Source: CAZEIW01 sp964512305 (GTDB lineage: Bacteria; Pseudomonadota; Gammaproteobacteria; Burkholderiales; Burkholderiaceae_F). Taken from it: DNA of 21,406 nt. The notes beneath the pieces were generated by a model that saw only the letters and a program-made list of their open reading frames with translations, ran no database searches and had not been told where the DNA came from. Every line of letters starts with the position of its first letter. Position 1 is the first letter of the stretch. Positions 13,945 to 21,062 of the stretch are shown in pieces. A program made the position numbers and the translations under genes. The stretch is from NCBI GenBank assembly GCA_964512305.1, contig CAZEIW010000219.1:1-21406 (forward strand), written 5' to 3'.

Positions 13945-14685
13945 TCAGCTCGGCTGCGCCTTGCCGCCGAGCATCGAGCGCAGGCCCTCGGATTTCAGGA
14001 TACGGACGTGCTTCTGGTTGACCTCGATCAGGCCGTCCTGCGCGAAGCGCGACAGCGCCCGGCTCACGGTCTCGAGCTTCAGTCCAAGGAAGCTGCCGAT
14101 CTCGGCGCGCGTCATGCGCAGCACGAATTCCGAGCGCGAGTAGCCGCGCGCCTCGAAGCGCTGCGACAGGTTGAGCAGGAAGGCCGCCAGGCGCTCCTCG
14201 GCATGCATGCTGCCCAGGAGCAGCATCACGCCGTGCTCGCGCACGATCTCGCGGCTCATCACCTTGCGGAAGTGGTTCTGCAGGATGGGAAGCGCGGCCG
14301 AGATCTCCTCGATGCGCTGGTAAGGGATCACGCAGACCTCGGTGTCTTCCAGCGCGACCGTGTCGCAGGTGTGCGCTTCGCTGGAGATCCCGTCCAGGCC
14401 GACCAGTTCTCCCGCCATGTGGAACCCGGTCACCTGCTCGCGGCCGTCGGACGACATCAGCGTGCTCTTGAGGAAGCCCAGGCGCACGGCATAAAGGGAG
14501 TCGAAGCGGTCGCCGGAGCGGAAAAGGGCGTCGCCGCGCCGGACCTTGCGCCGGGTGGCGACCAGCTGCTCCACGCGCGTCATGTCTTCGGGCGACAGCC
14601 CGAGCGGAAGGCAAAGCTCACGCAGGTTGCAGTTGGAGCACGCGACCCGCAGATTCGTGATGTTCAGATTCGTAGGCGCATTCAT
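13945..14685 (-). CDS. fnr: FNR-type oxygen-sensing transcriptional regulator
   Basis: This 246-residue CRP/FNR-family protein is a genuine FNR-type oxygen sensor (FNR/ANR class). The four cysteines that hold the [4Fe-4S] cluster in E. coli FNR are all present: Cys16, Cys19 and Cys25 in CSNCNLRELC, plus Cys107 in EAHTCD. A cyclic-nucleotide-type beta barrel covers about residues 30-140, then a dimer helix. The helix-turn-helix contains EIGSFLGLKLETVSRALSRF, whose E-x2-SR recognition residues match E. coli FNR. It should therefore bind TTGAC/TTGAT-type boxes, three of which are seen before ccoI, ccoN and hemN. The gene converges with ccoH and diverges from hemN. The hemN box is 133 bases upstream of its start, with no -10 at class II distance on this strand. 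Confidence 0.95.
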   Translation of the reverse strand: MNAPTNLNITNLRVACSNCNLRELCLPLGLSPEDMTRVEQLVATRRKVRRGDALFRSGDRFDSLYAVRLGFLKSTLMSSDGREQVTGFHMAGELVGLDGISSEAHTCDTVALEDTEVCVIPYQRIEEISAALPILQNHFRKVMSREIVREHGVMLLLGSMHAEERLAAFLLNLSQRFEARGYSRSEFVLRMTRAEIGSFLGLKLETVSRALSRFAQDGLIEVNQKHVRILKSEGLRSMLGGKAQPS

Positions 14686-14695
14686 CGCCGAGCCT

Positions 14696-14715
14696 GTTCC
14701 GATCTCGTTCCGATC
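14696..14715. repeat. tandem 9-base repeat in fnr leader
   Basis: GTTCCGATC occurs twice (14696-14704 and 14707-14715) with a period of 11 bases, about one helical turn, 10-30 bases upstream of the fnr start on the minus strand. It may be a binding site or chance. The remainder of the 14686-14977 gap holds the hemN promoter. Confidence 0.4.
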
Positions 14716-14817
14716 GACACACCGTCAGCATGGGATCGGCCGCACACGAGGCAGCCCAACTGCCCGCGCGCCCGACGCCGGGGCGAGTCGTGTTCCAGGA
14801 TTCCACCGCAACCGCCC

Positions 14818-14831
14818 TTGACCGGAGTCAA
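14818..14831. promoter_or_regulatory. FNR-type box upstream of hemN
   Basis: TTGACCGGAGTCAA is a perfect TTGAC-N4-GTCAA palindrome centred at 14824.5. An AT-rich -10 candidate, AATAAT at 14853-14858, starts 29 bases downstream of the centre, as in class II FNR promoters. This predicts transcription near 14865 and a leader of about 110 bases. The box lies between divergent fnr and hemN and might also affect fnr. Confidence 0.87.
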
Positions 14832-14852
14832 GCCGGGCCCGCCGCCAGGACG

Positions 14853-14858
14853 AATAAT
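14853..14858 (+). promoter_or_regulatory. -10 element of the hemN promoter
   Basis: AATAAT, within the local AT-rich patch GAATAATAG, stands at class II distance from the FNR-type box. It matches five of six bases of TATAAT. Confidence 0.6.
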
Positions 14859-14963
14859 AGCTTCAAAGTCCGACCCATGTGATGGACCGGTGGGGGTGGT
14901 CGGAACGTATTGATTCCCGCTCAGGCGGCCCCCGGGCGACCGATTCCGGTCACAACGACACCC

Positions 14964-14970
14964 AGGAAGG
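14964..14970 (+). promoter_or_regulatory. ribosome binding site of hemN
   Basis: AGGAAGG ends seven bases before a TTG at 14978. It is the only good ribosome site in the leader and decides the hemN start in favour of this TTG over the GTG and ATG near 14879. Confidence 0.75.
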
Positions 14971-14977
14971 AAACCCC

Positions 14978-16375
14978 TTGGATACGCTCGTCGCGAACAA
15001 AGTCGAATTGCCGGATCGTTCGATCCTGCGGCGCTTCGACGTTCCCGGCCCGCGCTACACATCGTACCCGACCGCGGACCGCTTCATCGAAGCCTTCGAC
15101 GCGGAAAGCTACGCGGCGTGGCTCGCAACGCGCGGCGCGGTGCCGCAGCGGCCGCTGTCCCTCTACGTCCATATCCCGTTCTGCAACACCGTCTGCTACT
15201 ACTGCGCGTGCAACAAGGTCGTCACCAAGGATCGCAGCAAGGCGGTCGAGTACCTCACATTCCTGGAGCGGGAGATCGAGCTCGTCGCGGCGCGCATGAA
15301 GGGCTCGCAGCAGGTCGAGCAGCTGCACTTCGGCGGCGGAACGCCGACCTATCTGACGAGCGACGAGCTGGTGCGCGTGATGCGGATGCTGACGTCGCGC
15401 TTCGCGCTCGCGCCGCGCGGCGAATACAGCATCGAGATCGACCCCCGCACCGCGCCGGCCGAGAAGATCCGCACCCTGGCGGCGCTCGGGTTCAACCGCG
15501 TGTCGCTCGGCGTGCAGGACTTCGATGCTGCGGTGCAGCAGGCGGTCAACCGGGTGCAGAGCTTCGAGCTCACCAAGGCCACCGCCGATGCCGCGCGCGA
15601 AGCCGGCTTCCAGTCGGTCAACCTCGACCTGATCTACGGGCTGCCGCACCAGAGCAGCGCGAGTTTCGCCGTCACGCTCGACCGCGTGCTCGAGCTCAGC
15701 CCCGACCGGATCGCGCTGTACCACTACGCCCACCTGCCGGAGCGCTTCAAGCCCCAGCGCCGCATCAATTCGGCGGATGTGCCGTCGTCGCAGGAAAAGC
15801 TGACGATCATGATCGACGCGATCCGGCGCCTGTCGGAAGCCGGCTATCACTACATCGGCATGGACCACTTCGCCAAGGCCGACGACGAGTTGGCTCGCGC
15901 GCAGCGCCAGGGCCGCCTGCACCGGAACTTCCAGGGCTACAGCACGCGCGCCGACTGCGACCTGATCGGGCTCGGCGTCTCGGCGATCAGCAAGGTCGGG
16001 CCGACCTACGCGCAGAACGCGCGCGCGCTCGACGACTACTACGACCGCCTGCGCGAAGGCCTGCTGCCGACCCAGCGCGGCGTGCTGCTCGACGCCGACG
16101 ACATTTTGCGGCGCGCGGTGATCATGGCGCTGATGTGCCATTTCGAGGTCGCCAAGGAATCGATCGAGTCCGCCCACCTGGTGCGCTTCGACGACTACTT
16201 CCAGCGCGAGCTCGAGGCGCTCAAGCCGTTCGAGGAGGCCGGGCTGGTCGAATGCAGCAACGACTGGATCAGCGTGACGCCGAAGGGCAAGCTGCTGGTG
16301 CGGGCCATCGCGATGGTGTTCGACCGGTACCTGAGCGAAGACCTCCGCAGCCGCCCCTACTCGAAGATCGTCTGA
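14978..16375 (+). CDS. hemN: oxygen-independent coproporphyrinogen III oxidase
   Basis: This 465-residue radical SAM enzyme decarboxylates coproporphyrinogen III to protoporphyrinogen IX without oxygen, supplying heme under the same low-oxygen conditions that need the cbb3 oxidase. The cluster motif is HIPFCNTVCYYCAC, with cysteines 69, 73, 76 and 78 corresponding to E. coli HemN 62, 66, 69 and 71. Other family features are VPGPRYTSYPTA near the N-terminus, FGGGTPTYL, and the RINSADVPSSQEK and IGMDHFAK segments of true HemN rather than HemW. The start is a TTG at 14978, supported by AGGAAGG seven bases upstream and by the family length. The open frame extends 33 codons upstream, to 14879, but that part is non-conserved. 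The FNR-type box upstream predicts anaerobic induction. Confidence 0.96.
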   Translation: MDTLVANKVELPDRSILRRFDVPGPRYTSYPTADRFIEAFDAESYAAWLATRGAVPQRPLSLYVHIPFCNTVCYYCACNKVVTKDRSKAVEYLTFLEREIELVAARMKGSQQVEQLHFGGGTPTYLTSDELVRVMRMLTSRFALAPRGEYSIEIDPRTAPAEKIRTLAALGFNRVSLGVQDFDAAVQQAVNRVQSFELTKATADAAREAGFQSVNLDLIYGLPHQSSASFAVTLDRVLELSPDRIALYHYAHLPERFKPQRRINSADVPSSQEKLTIMIDAIRRLSEAGYHYIGMDHFAKADDELARAQRQGRLHRNFQGYSTRADCDLIGLGVSAISKVGPTYAQNARALDDYYDRLREGLLPTQRGVLLDADDILRRAVIMALMCHFEVAKESIESAHLVRFDDYFQRELEALKPFEEAGLVECSNDWISVTPKGKLLVRAIAMVFDRYLSEDLRSRPYSKIV

Positions 16376-16385
16376 GCCGGCCACC

Positions 16386-16437
16386 CCCGGGCGGCAGGGC
16401 TGGACCTCGCCGCCGGCGGGCCTGCCGCGCGCCCGGG
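16386..16437. other. large GC-rich inverted repeat between hemN and the TauE/SafE-like gene
   Basis: CCCGGGCGGCAGG (16386-16398) pairs with CCTGCC and GCCCGGG (16421-16437), interrupted by a four-base bulge. A smaller GC palindrome sits in the loop. It starts 11 bases after the hemN stop. With no T run it is not a textbook terminator, but it may attenuate readthrough or protect the hemN 3' end. Confidence 0.45.
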
Positions 16438-16472
16438 CGGGCGCGTGACGAGCCGATGGAGACCGACCCGCG

Positions 16473-17210
16473 GTGAACGACTTCCAGGCCGGGCTGACCG
16501 GCGCGTTCGTGTTCGCCCTGCTGGGCGGCGTGCACTGCGCGGCGATGTGCGGCGGATTCGTCGGGGCGCTGCAGCTGCGCCGCCCGCCGCAGCTGTCGCG
16601 CGTGGCGTTTGCCGTCGCCAGCCACGGCGGCCGCCTGCTGGGTTATGCGGGCGCCGGCGCGCTGGCCGGCGGCCTCGGTGGCGCGCTGTACGCGGCTGAC
16701 GTGCTGCCGGCGCAGATCGCGCTGCTGCTGGTGGCCGGCGCCGCGTTGCTGGCGATCGGCCTGTCTCTGCTGGGACGCTCGTCGTGGCTGCGCCGCCTCG
16801 AGCCGGTGGGAGGCGTGCTCTGGCGCATGGTGCAGCCGCTCACCCGCCGCGTGCTGCCGCCCCGCACCGTGCCGGCCGCGCTGCTGGCCGGGGTCGCCTG
16901 GGGCTGGATTCCCTGCGGCATGGTGTACGCGACCCTGCCGCTTGCGCTGATCGCAGGCGGCCCGGCCCGCGGCGCCGCGGTGATGCTGGCCTTCGGCCTC
17001 GGCACCCTGCCCAACCTGGTGCTGCTCGATCTGGCCGCCGCGGGCGTCGCGCAACGCCTGAGCCGCGCGCCAGCGCGCGCCTGGCTGCGCGCGCTGGCCG
17101 GCGCCGTCGTGCTCGCCTTCGGCGTCTCCGACCTCGCGCACGCCGCCCATCTGGCCGGCGTCAACGACCCTGCCGTCGCCCTTCTCGCGTCCATCTGCCA
17201 CCGGTCCTGA
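16473..17210 (+). CDS. TauE/SafE-type membrane protein with HCxxMC motif
   Basis: This 245-residue polytopic membrane protein (about six helices) belongs to the group usually named sulfite exporter TauE/SafE family, related to the DsbD/UreH-like transmembrane domain (PF13386). The N-terminal helix holds HCAAMCGG (His21, Cys22, Met25, Cys26), and a second helix holds GWIPCGMVY (Cys148). Such His, Cys and Met residues inside membranes suggest metal or thiol-redox handling rather than sulfite export. Homologues are often encoded beside cbb3 oxidase genes, and a role in copper delivery is an inference from that neighbourhood. The GTG start has a GGAGA about ten bases upstream; no in-frame ATG is available before the first helix. 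It follows hemN in the same direction after 97 bases and may share its transcript. Confidence 0.85.
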   Translation: MNDFQAGLTGAFVFALLGGVHCAAMCGGFVGALQLRRPPQLSRVAFAVASHGGRLLGYAGAGALAGGLGGALYAADVLPAQIALLLVAGAALLAIGLSLLGRSSWLRRLEPVGGVLWRMVQPLTRRVLPPRTVPAALLAGVAWGWIPCGMVYATLPLALIAGGPARGAAVMLAFGLGTLPNLVLLDLAAAGVAQRLSRAPARAWLRALAGAVVLAFGVSDLAHAAHLAGVNDPAVALLASICHRS

Positions 17211-17331
17211 CGGCCGCGGACACGGCTCCGGCACGCCGGGCCCGCCCAGTATCATTGGCCGGTCGAGTCCTACCCATAGCGGGCCGGATCCTGCCGCCGA
17301 TGCGCGGCGGTCCTCCGCAGCAAAGCCCCCG

Positions 17332-19971
17332 ATGAAGAGCGCCGAGATCCGCGACAAGTTCCTGAAGTACTTCGAGTCCGAGGGCCACACCGTCGTGCGT
17401 GCGGCGCCGCTGGTGCCGGCCAACGATCCGACGCTGCTGTTCACCAATTCGGGCATGGTCCAGTTCAAGGACGTGTTCACCGGCCGCGAGACCCGCCCGT
17501 ACCGGCGCGCCGTCACCGCGCAGAAATCGCTGCGCGCCGGCGGCAAGCACAACGACCTGGAGAACGTCGGCTACACGGCGCGCCATCACACGTTCTTCGA
17601 GATGCTGGGCAACTTCAGCTTCGGCGACTACTTCAAGCGGGATGCGATCCGCTACGCCTGGGAGCTGCTGACCGAGGTCTACCGGCTGCCGAAGGACAAG
17701 TTGTGGACCACCGTCTACGTCGACGACGACGAGGCCTACGGGATCTGGACGCGCGAGATCGGCGTGCCGGCCGAGCGCTGCGTGCGGATCGGCGACCGGC
17801 CCGGCCAGCCTCAGTACACATCGGACAACTTCTGGCAGATGGCCGATACCGGCCCGTGCGGGCCGTGTTCCGAGGTCTTCTACGACCATGGCCCCGAGGT
17901 TGCCGGCGGCCCGCCGGGGTCGGAAGACGCCGACGGCGACCGCTACATCGAGATCTGGAACCTGGTGTTCATGCAATTCGACCGCGACGAGTCGGGCCGC
18001 CTGACGCCGCTGCCCAAGCCCTGCGTCGACACCGGCATGGGCCTCGAGCGCCTGGCGGCCGTGCTGCAGCACGTGCACAGCAACTACGAGATCGACCTCT
18101 TCGTCCGGTTGATCGAGGCCGCGGCGCGCGAAACCGGCGCCAGGGACCGTTCGCACAACTCGCTGAAGGTCATCGCCGACCACATCCGCGCCTGCTCGTT
18201 CCTGATCGCCGACGGCGTGATCCCGGGCAACGAGGGCCGCGGCTACGTGCTGCGCCGGATCATCCGGCGCGCGCTGCGCCACGGCTACCAGCTCGGCCGC
18301 CGGCAGCCGTTCTTCCACCGGCTGGTCGCCGACCTCGCCTCCGAGATGGGGGCGGCGTACCCGGAGCTGGTCGAGCAGCGCCCGCGCGTCGAGGCGGTGC
18401 TGCTGCAGGAGGAGGAGCGTTTCGGCGAGACGCTCGAAAACGGGATGAAGATCCTGGACGCGGCGCTCGGCCAGCTGCGCAGCGGCGACGCGCGCCTGAT
18501 CGACGGCGAGACCGCGTTCCTTCTGTACGACACCTACGGCTTCCCGGTCGACCTGACCGCCGACATCGCCCGCGAGCGCGGCGTCGCGGTCGACATGGCC
18601 GGTTTCGAGCGCGCGATGCAGCGTCAGCGCGAGCAGGGGCGCGCGGCGGGCAAGTTCCGGATGACCGCCGGCGTCGAGTACGAAGGCGGCAAGACGCGTT
18701 TCGTCGGCTACGAGCAGCTCGCCGCCGACGCGAGCGTGCGGGCGATCTACGTCGAGGGAACGCCGGCGCCCGAGCTGCGCGCCGGCGAGAAGGCGCTGGT
18801 CGTGCTGGACACGACGCCGTTCTACGCCGAATCCGGCGGCCAGGTCGGCGACCGCGGCGAGCTGGCCGGCAGCGGCGGCACCTTCGAGGTCGAGGACACG
18901 CAGAAGATCCAGGCCGAGGTGTTCGGCCACCAGGGCGTGCTGCGGACCGGCGTGCTGCGCGTCGGCGACCGCGTGCAGGCGCGCGTCGACACCGAGGCGC
19001 GCACGCGGACGATGCACAACCACTCGGCCACGCACCTGATGCACGCGGCGCTGCGCTCGGTGCTGGGAGCGCACGTTCAGCAGAAGGGTTCGCTGGTCGA
19101 TGCCGGGCGCACCCGCTTCGACTTCTCGCACGACAAGCCGATGACGGCCGGGGAGATCCGCTCGGTCGAGCGGATCGTCAACGGCGCGATCCGCGCCAAC
19201 GCGCCGGTGTCGGCGCGGGTGATGCGCTACGACGACGCGATCCGCGCCGGCGCGCTCGCCTTCTTCGGCGACAAGTACGGCGACGAGGTGCGCGTGATCG
19301 CGATGGGCGACGGCGCCGTCAACCACTCGACCGAGCTGTGCGGCGGCACGCACGTGAGGCGCACCGGCGACATCGGATTCTTCAAGATCGTCGCGGAAGG
19401 CGGGATCGCCGCCGGCGTGCGCCGGGTCGAGGCCGTGACCGGCGCCGGCGCGCTCGATTACGTGCAGGACCTGGACGCCCGGCTCGGCGAGATCGCTGCC
19501 GCGGTCAAGAGCCCGGTGACGGAGGCGACCCAGCGCATCGCGCAGATCGTCGAGGAGGGCAAGGCGCTCGAGAAGGAGGTCGCGCGCCTGAAAAGCCGGC
19601 TCGCCGCCGGCCAGGGCGACGAGCTCGCGGCGCGTGCGGTCGATGTCAAGGGGATCAAGGTGCTGGCCGCGACGCTCGACGGGGCCGACGCCCGCACGCT
19701 GCGCGAGACGCTCGACCAGTTGAAGAACAAGCTCAAGACGGCCGCGATCGTGCTGGCGACCGTCGAGGACGGCAGGATCCAGCTGGCCGCCGGGGTGACC
19801 TCGGACGCGACGGCAAGGGTCAAGGCCGGCGAGCTGGTCAACTTCGTCGCCCAGCAGGTCGGCGGCAAGGGCGGCGGCAGGCCCGATCTCGCGATGGCGG
19901 GCGGCACCGATGCGGCCGCCCTCCCGGCGGCGCTCGGCGCGGTCGAGAAGTGGGTGAGGGCGCGGTTGTAG
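17332..19971 (+). CDS. alaS: alanine--tRNA ligase
   Basis: This 879-residue enzyme charges tRNA-Ala with alanine. It begins with the class II catalytic core (KSAEIRDKFLKYFESEGH, TNSGMVQFKDVF, RHHTFFEMLGNFSFGDYF). The tRNA-recognition region is next, followed by the editing domain, whose zinc ligands are seen as HSATH (His564, His568) and CGGTH (Cys670, His674). These match E. coli positions closely. A coiled-coil segment and the C-terminal C-Ala domain end with GGGRPDLAMAGG. Length and ATG start are those of the family. The ribosome site is weak. The 121-base gap before it holds a -10-like TATCAT at 17250-17255 but no clear -35. Confidence 0.98.
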   Translation: MKSAEIRDKFLKYFESEGHTVVRAAPLVPANDPTLLFTNSGMVQFKDVFTGRETRPYRRAVTAQKSLRAGGKHNDLENVGYTARHHTFFEMLGNFSFGDYFKRDAIRYAWELLTEVYRLPKDKLWTTVYVDDDEAYGIWTREIGVPAERCVRIGDRPGQPQYTSDNFWQMADTGPCGPCSEVFYDHGPEVAGGPPGSEDADGDRYIEIWNLVFMQFDRDESGRLTPLPKPCVDTGMGLERLAAVLQHVHSNYEIDLFVRLIEAAARETGARDRSHNSLKVIADHIRACSFLIADGVIPGNEGRGYVLRRIIRRALRHGYQLGRRQPFFHRLVADLASEMGAAYPELVEQRPRVEAVLLQEEERFGETLENGMKILDAALGQLRSGDARLIDGETAFLLYDTYGFPVDLTADIARERGVAVDMAGFERAMQRQREQGRAAGKFRMTAGVEYEGGKTRFVGYEQLAADASVRAIYVEGTPAPELRAGEKALVVLDTTPFYAESGGQVGDRGELAGSGGTFEVEDTQKIQAEVFGHQGVLRTGVLRVGDRVQARVDTEARTRTMHNHSATHLMHAALRSVLGAHVQQKGSLVDAGRTRFDFSHDKPMTAGEIRSVERIVNGAIRANAPVSARVMRYDDAIRAGALAFFGDKYGDEVRVIAMGDGAVNHSTELCGGTHVRRTGDIGFFKIVAEGGIAAGVRRVEAVTGAGALDYVQDLDARLGEIAAAVKSPVTEATQRIAQIVEEGKALEKEVARLKSRLAAGQGDELAARAVDVKGIKVLAATLDGADARTLRETLDQLKNKLKTAAIVLATVEDGRIQLAAGVTSDATARVKAGELVNFVAQQVGGKGGGRPDLAMAGGTDAAALPAALGAVEKWVRARL

Positions 19972-19981
19972 CGCGCGGCCC

Positions 19982-20512
19982 GTGCCCGGCGAATTCAGGT
20001 TCTGCCCGCGTTGCGCGAGCGCGCTCGAGGCGCGCGACCTGGGCGGCCGGCCGCGTGGGGTCTGTCCGGCGTGCGGCTGGGTGCACTGGGACAACCCGAC
20101 GCCCGTCGTCGCCGCACTGATCCAGTACGACGGCCGCGTCCTGCTGGCGCGCAATGCCGCCTGGCCGCCGAAGATGTTCGCGTTCGTCACCGGGTTCCTC
20201 GAGCGCGGCGAGACCCCCCGGGAGGCGGTCGAGCGCGAGGTCAAGGAGGAGACCAACCTCGACACGCGCAGCGCGACCCTGATCGGGGTCTACGAGGTCG
20301 CGCGATTCAACCAGGTCCACATGGTCTACGACCTGCTCGCGGAAGGCACGATCCGGCTGTCCGAGGAGCTGGCCGAGGTCCGGCTGATCGAACCCGCGAA
20401 GCTGCGCCCCTGGCCCACGGGCAACGGGCTGGCGCTCGCCGACTGGATGCGGGCGCGCGGCCTGCCGTTCGAATTCCTGCCGCTGCCGGTCGAGCGTGCC
20501 GCCGGCGCGTGA
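19982..20512 (+). CDS. zinc-ribbon NUDIX hydrolase
   Basis: This 176-residue NUDIX hydrolase presumably cleaves a nucleoside diphosphate linked to another group, using a bound divalent metal. An N-terminal zinc ribbon has CPRC (8-11) and CPAC (28-31), as in NADH pyrophosphatase NudC and related proteins. The NUDIX box spans 71-93: the G-x5-E-x7-RE-x2-EE metal-binding core is intact, but the usual Gly near the end is Asn92. It lacks the SQPWPFP motif of NudC and is shorter, so it should not be called NudC. Substrate is unknown. A GTG starts 10 bases after the alaS stop, so the two genes are probably co-transcribed. Confidence 0.88.
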   Translation: MPGEFRFCPRCASALEARDLGGRPRGVCPACGWVHWDNPTPVVAALIQYDGRVLLARNAAWPPKMFAFVTGFLERGETPREAVEREVKEETNLDTRSATLIGVYEVARFNQVHMVYDLLAEGTIRLSEELAEVRLIEPAKLRPWPTGNGLALADWMRARGLPFEFLPLPVERAAGA

Positions 20513-20634
20513 TTCCCGGCCGCACGGCCGCGGGCCGGCCGTCAGCCGCGCGCGTCCCGGTAAACTGTGCACAAGTCCGATCGACGGCCGAACCGGCCGC
20601 GCCGCGTGGCGCGACCCCGGCCAGCGGCGAATCA

Positions 20635-20639
20635 GGAGC
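20635..20639 (+). promoter_or_regulatory. ribosome binding site of the TusA-family gene
   Basis: AGGAG lies six bases before the ATG at 20646. It picks this start from an open frame that extends 50 codons further upstream. Confidence 0.65.
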
Positions 20640-20645
20640 ATCGCG

Positions 20646-20894
20646 ATGAACCAGCCCGCGACCACCGTGCAAGCCGACCGCGAGGTCGACGCGCGCGGCC
20701 TCAACTGCCCGTTGCCGATCCTGCGCGCGAAGAAAGCGCTCGCCGACATGCAGAGCGGCCAGGTGCTGAAGGTCGTCTCGACCGACCCCGGCTCGGTGCG
20801 CGATTTCCAGGCTTTTTCAAAGCAGACCGGCAACCCGCTGATCGGCCAGCAGACGACCGAACGCGAGTTCGTTCATTACCTGCGCCGCCGCTGA
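20646..20894 (+). CDS. TusA-family sulfur carrier protein
   Basis: This 82-residue protein belongs to the TusA/SirA/YeeD family of small sulfur carriers. The signature LNCPLPILRAKKAL carries the persulfide-forming Cys21, preceded by VDARG as usual. Length equals E. coli TusA (81 residues). TusA proteins pass sulfur from cysteine desulfurase to tRNA thiolation or other pathways. Family members differ in partner, and no tus or dsr genes are nearby, so tRNA 2-thiolation is only one possibility. The start at 20646 is preceded by AGGAG and is the first codon of the conserved part. Its 133-base upstream gap contains a TAAACT that could be a -10. Confidence 0.9.
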   Translation: MNQPATTVQADREVDARGLNCPLPILRAKKALADMQSGQVLKVVSTDPGSVRDFQAFSKQTGNPLIGQQTTEREFVHYLRRR

Positions 20895-21062
20895 AGCCGG
20901 CCGCGGCGCGCCCCGCCCGGAGGCTGCGTGGGGCGCGTGATCGTCTGGCTCGCGGTCGTCCTGGCAGGATCCGGCGCACTGATACTGGTCCGCTCGCGCG
21001 CGCGAGCCATCGCAGCCGCCGCGCCGAACGCGACGCGCGGCGGTCTCATCGGAGGGGGAGTG

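Noticed and set aside
17161..20265. 1034-residue minus-strand open frame opposite alaS
   Set aside because: It lies antisense to an unmistakable alanyl-tRNA synthetase and shows low-complexity composition without family motifs.
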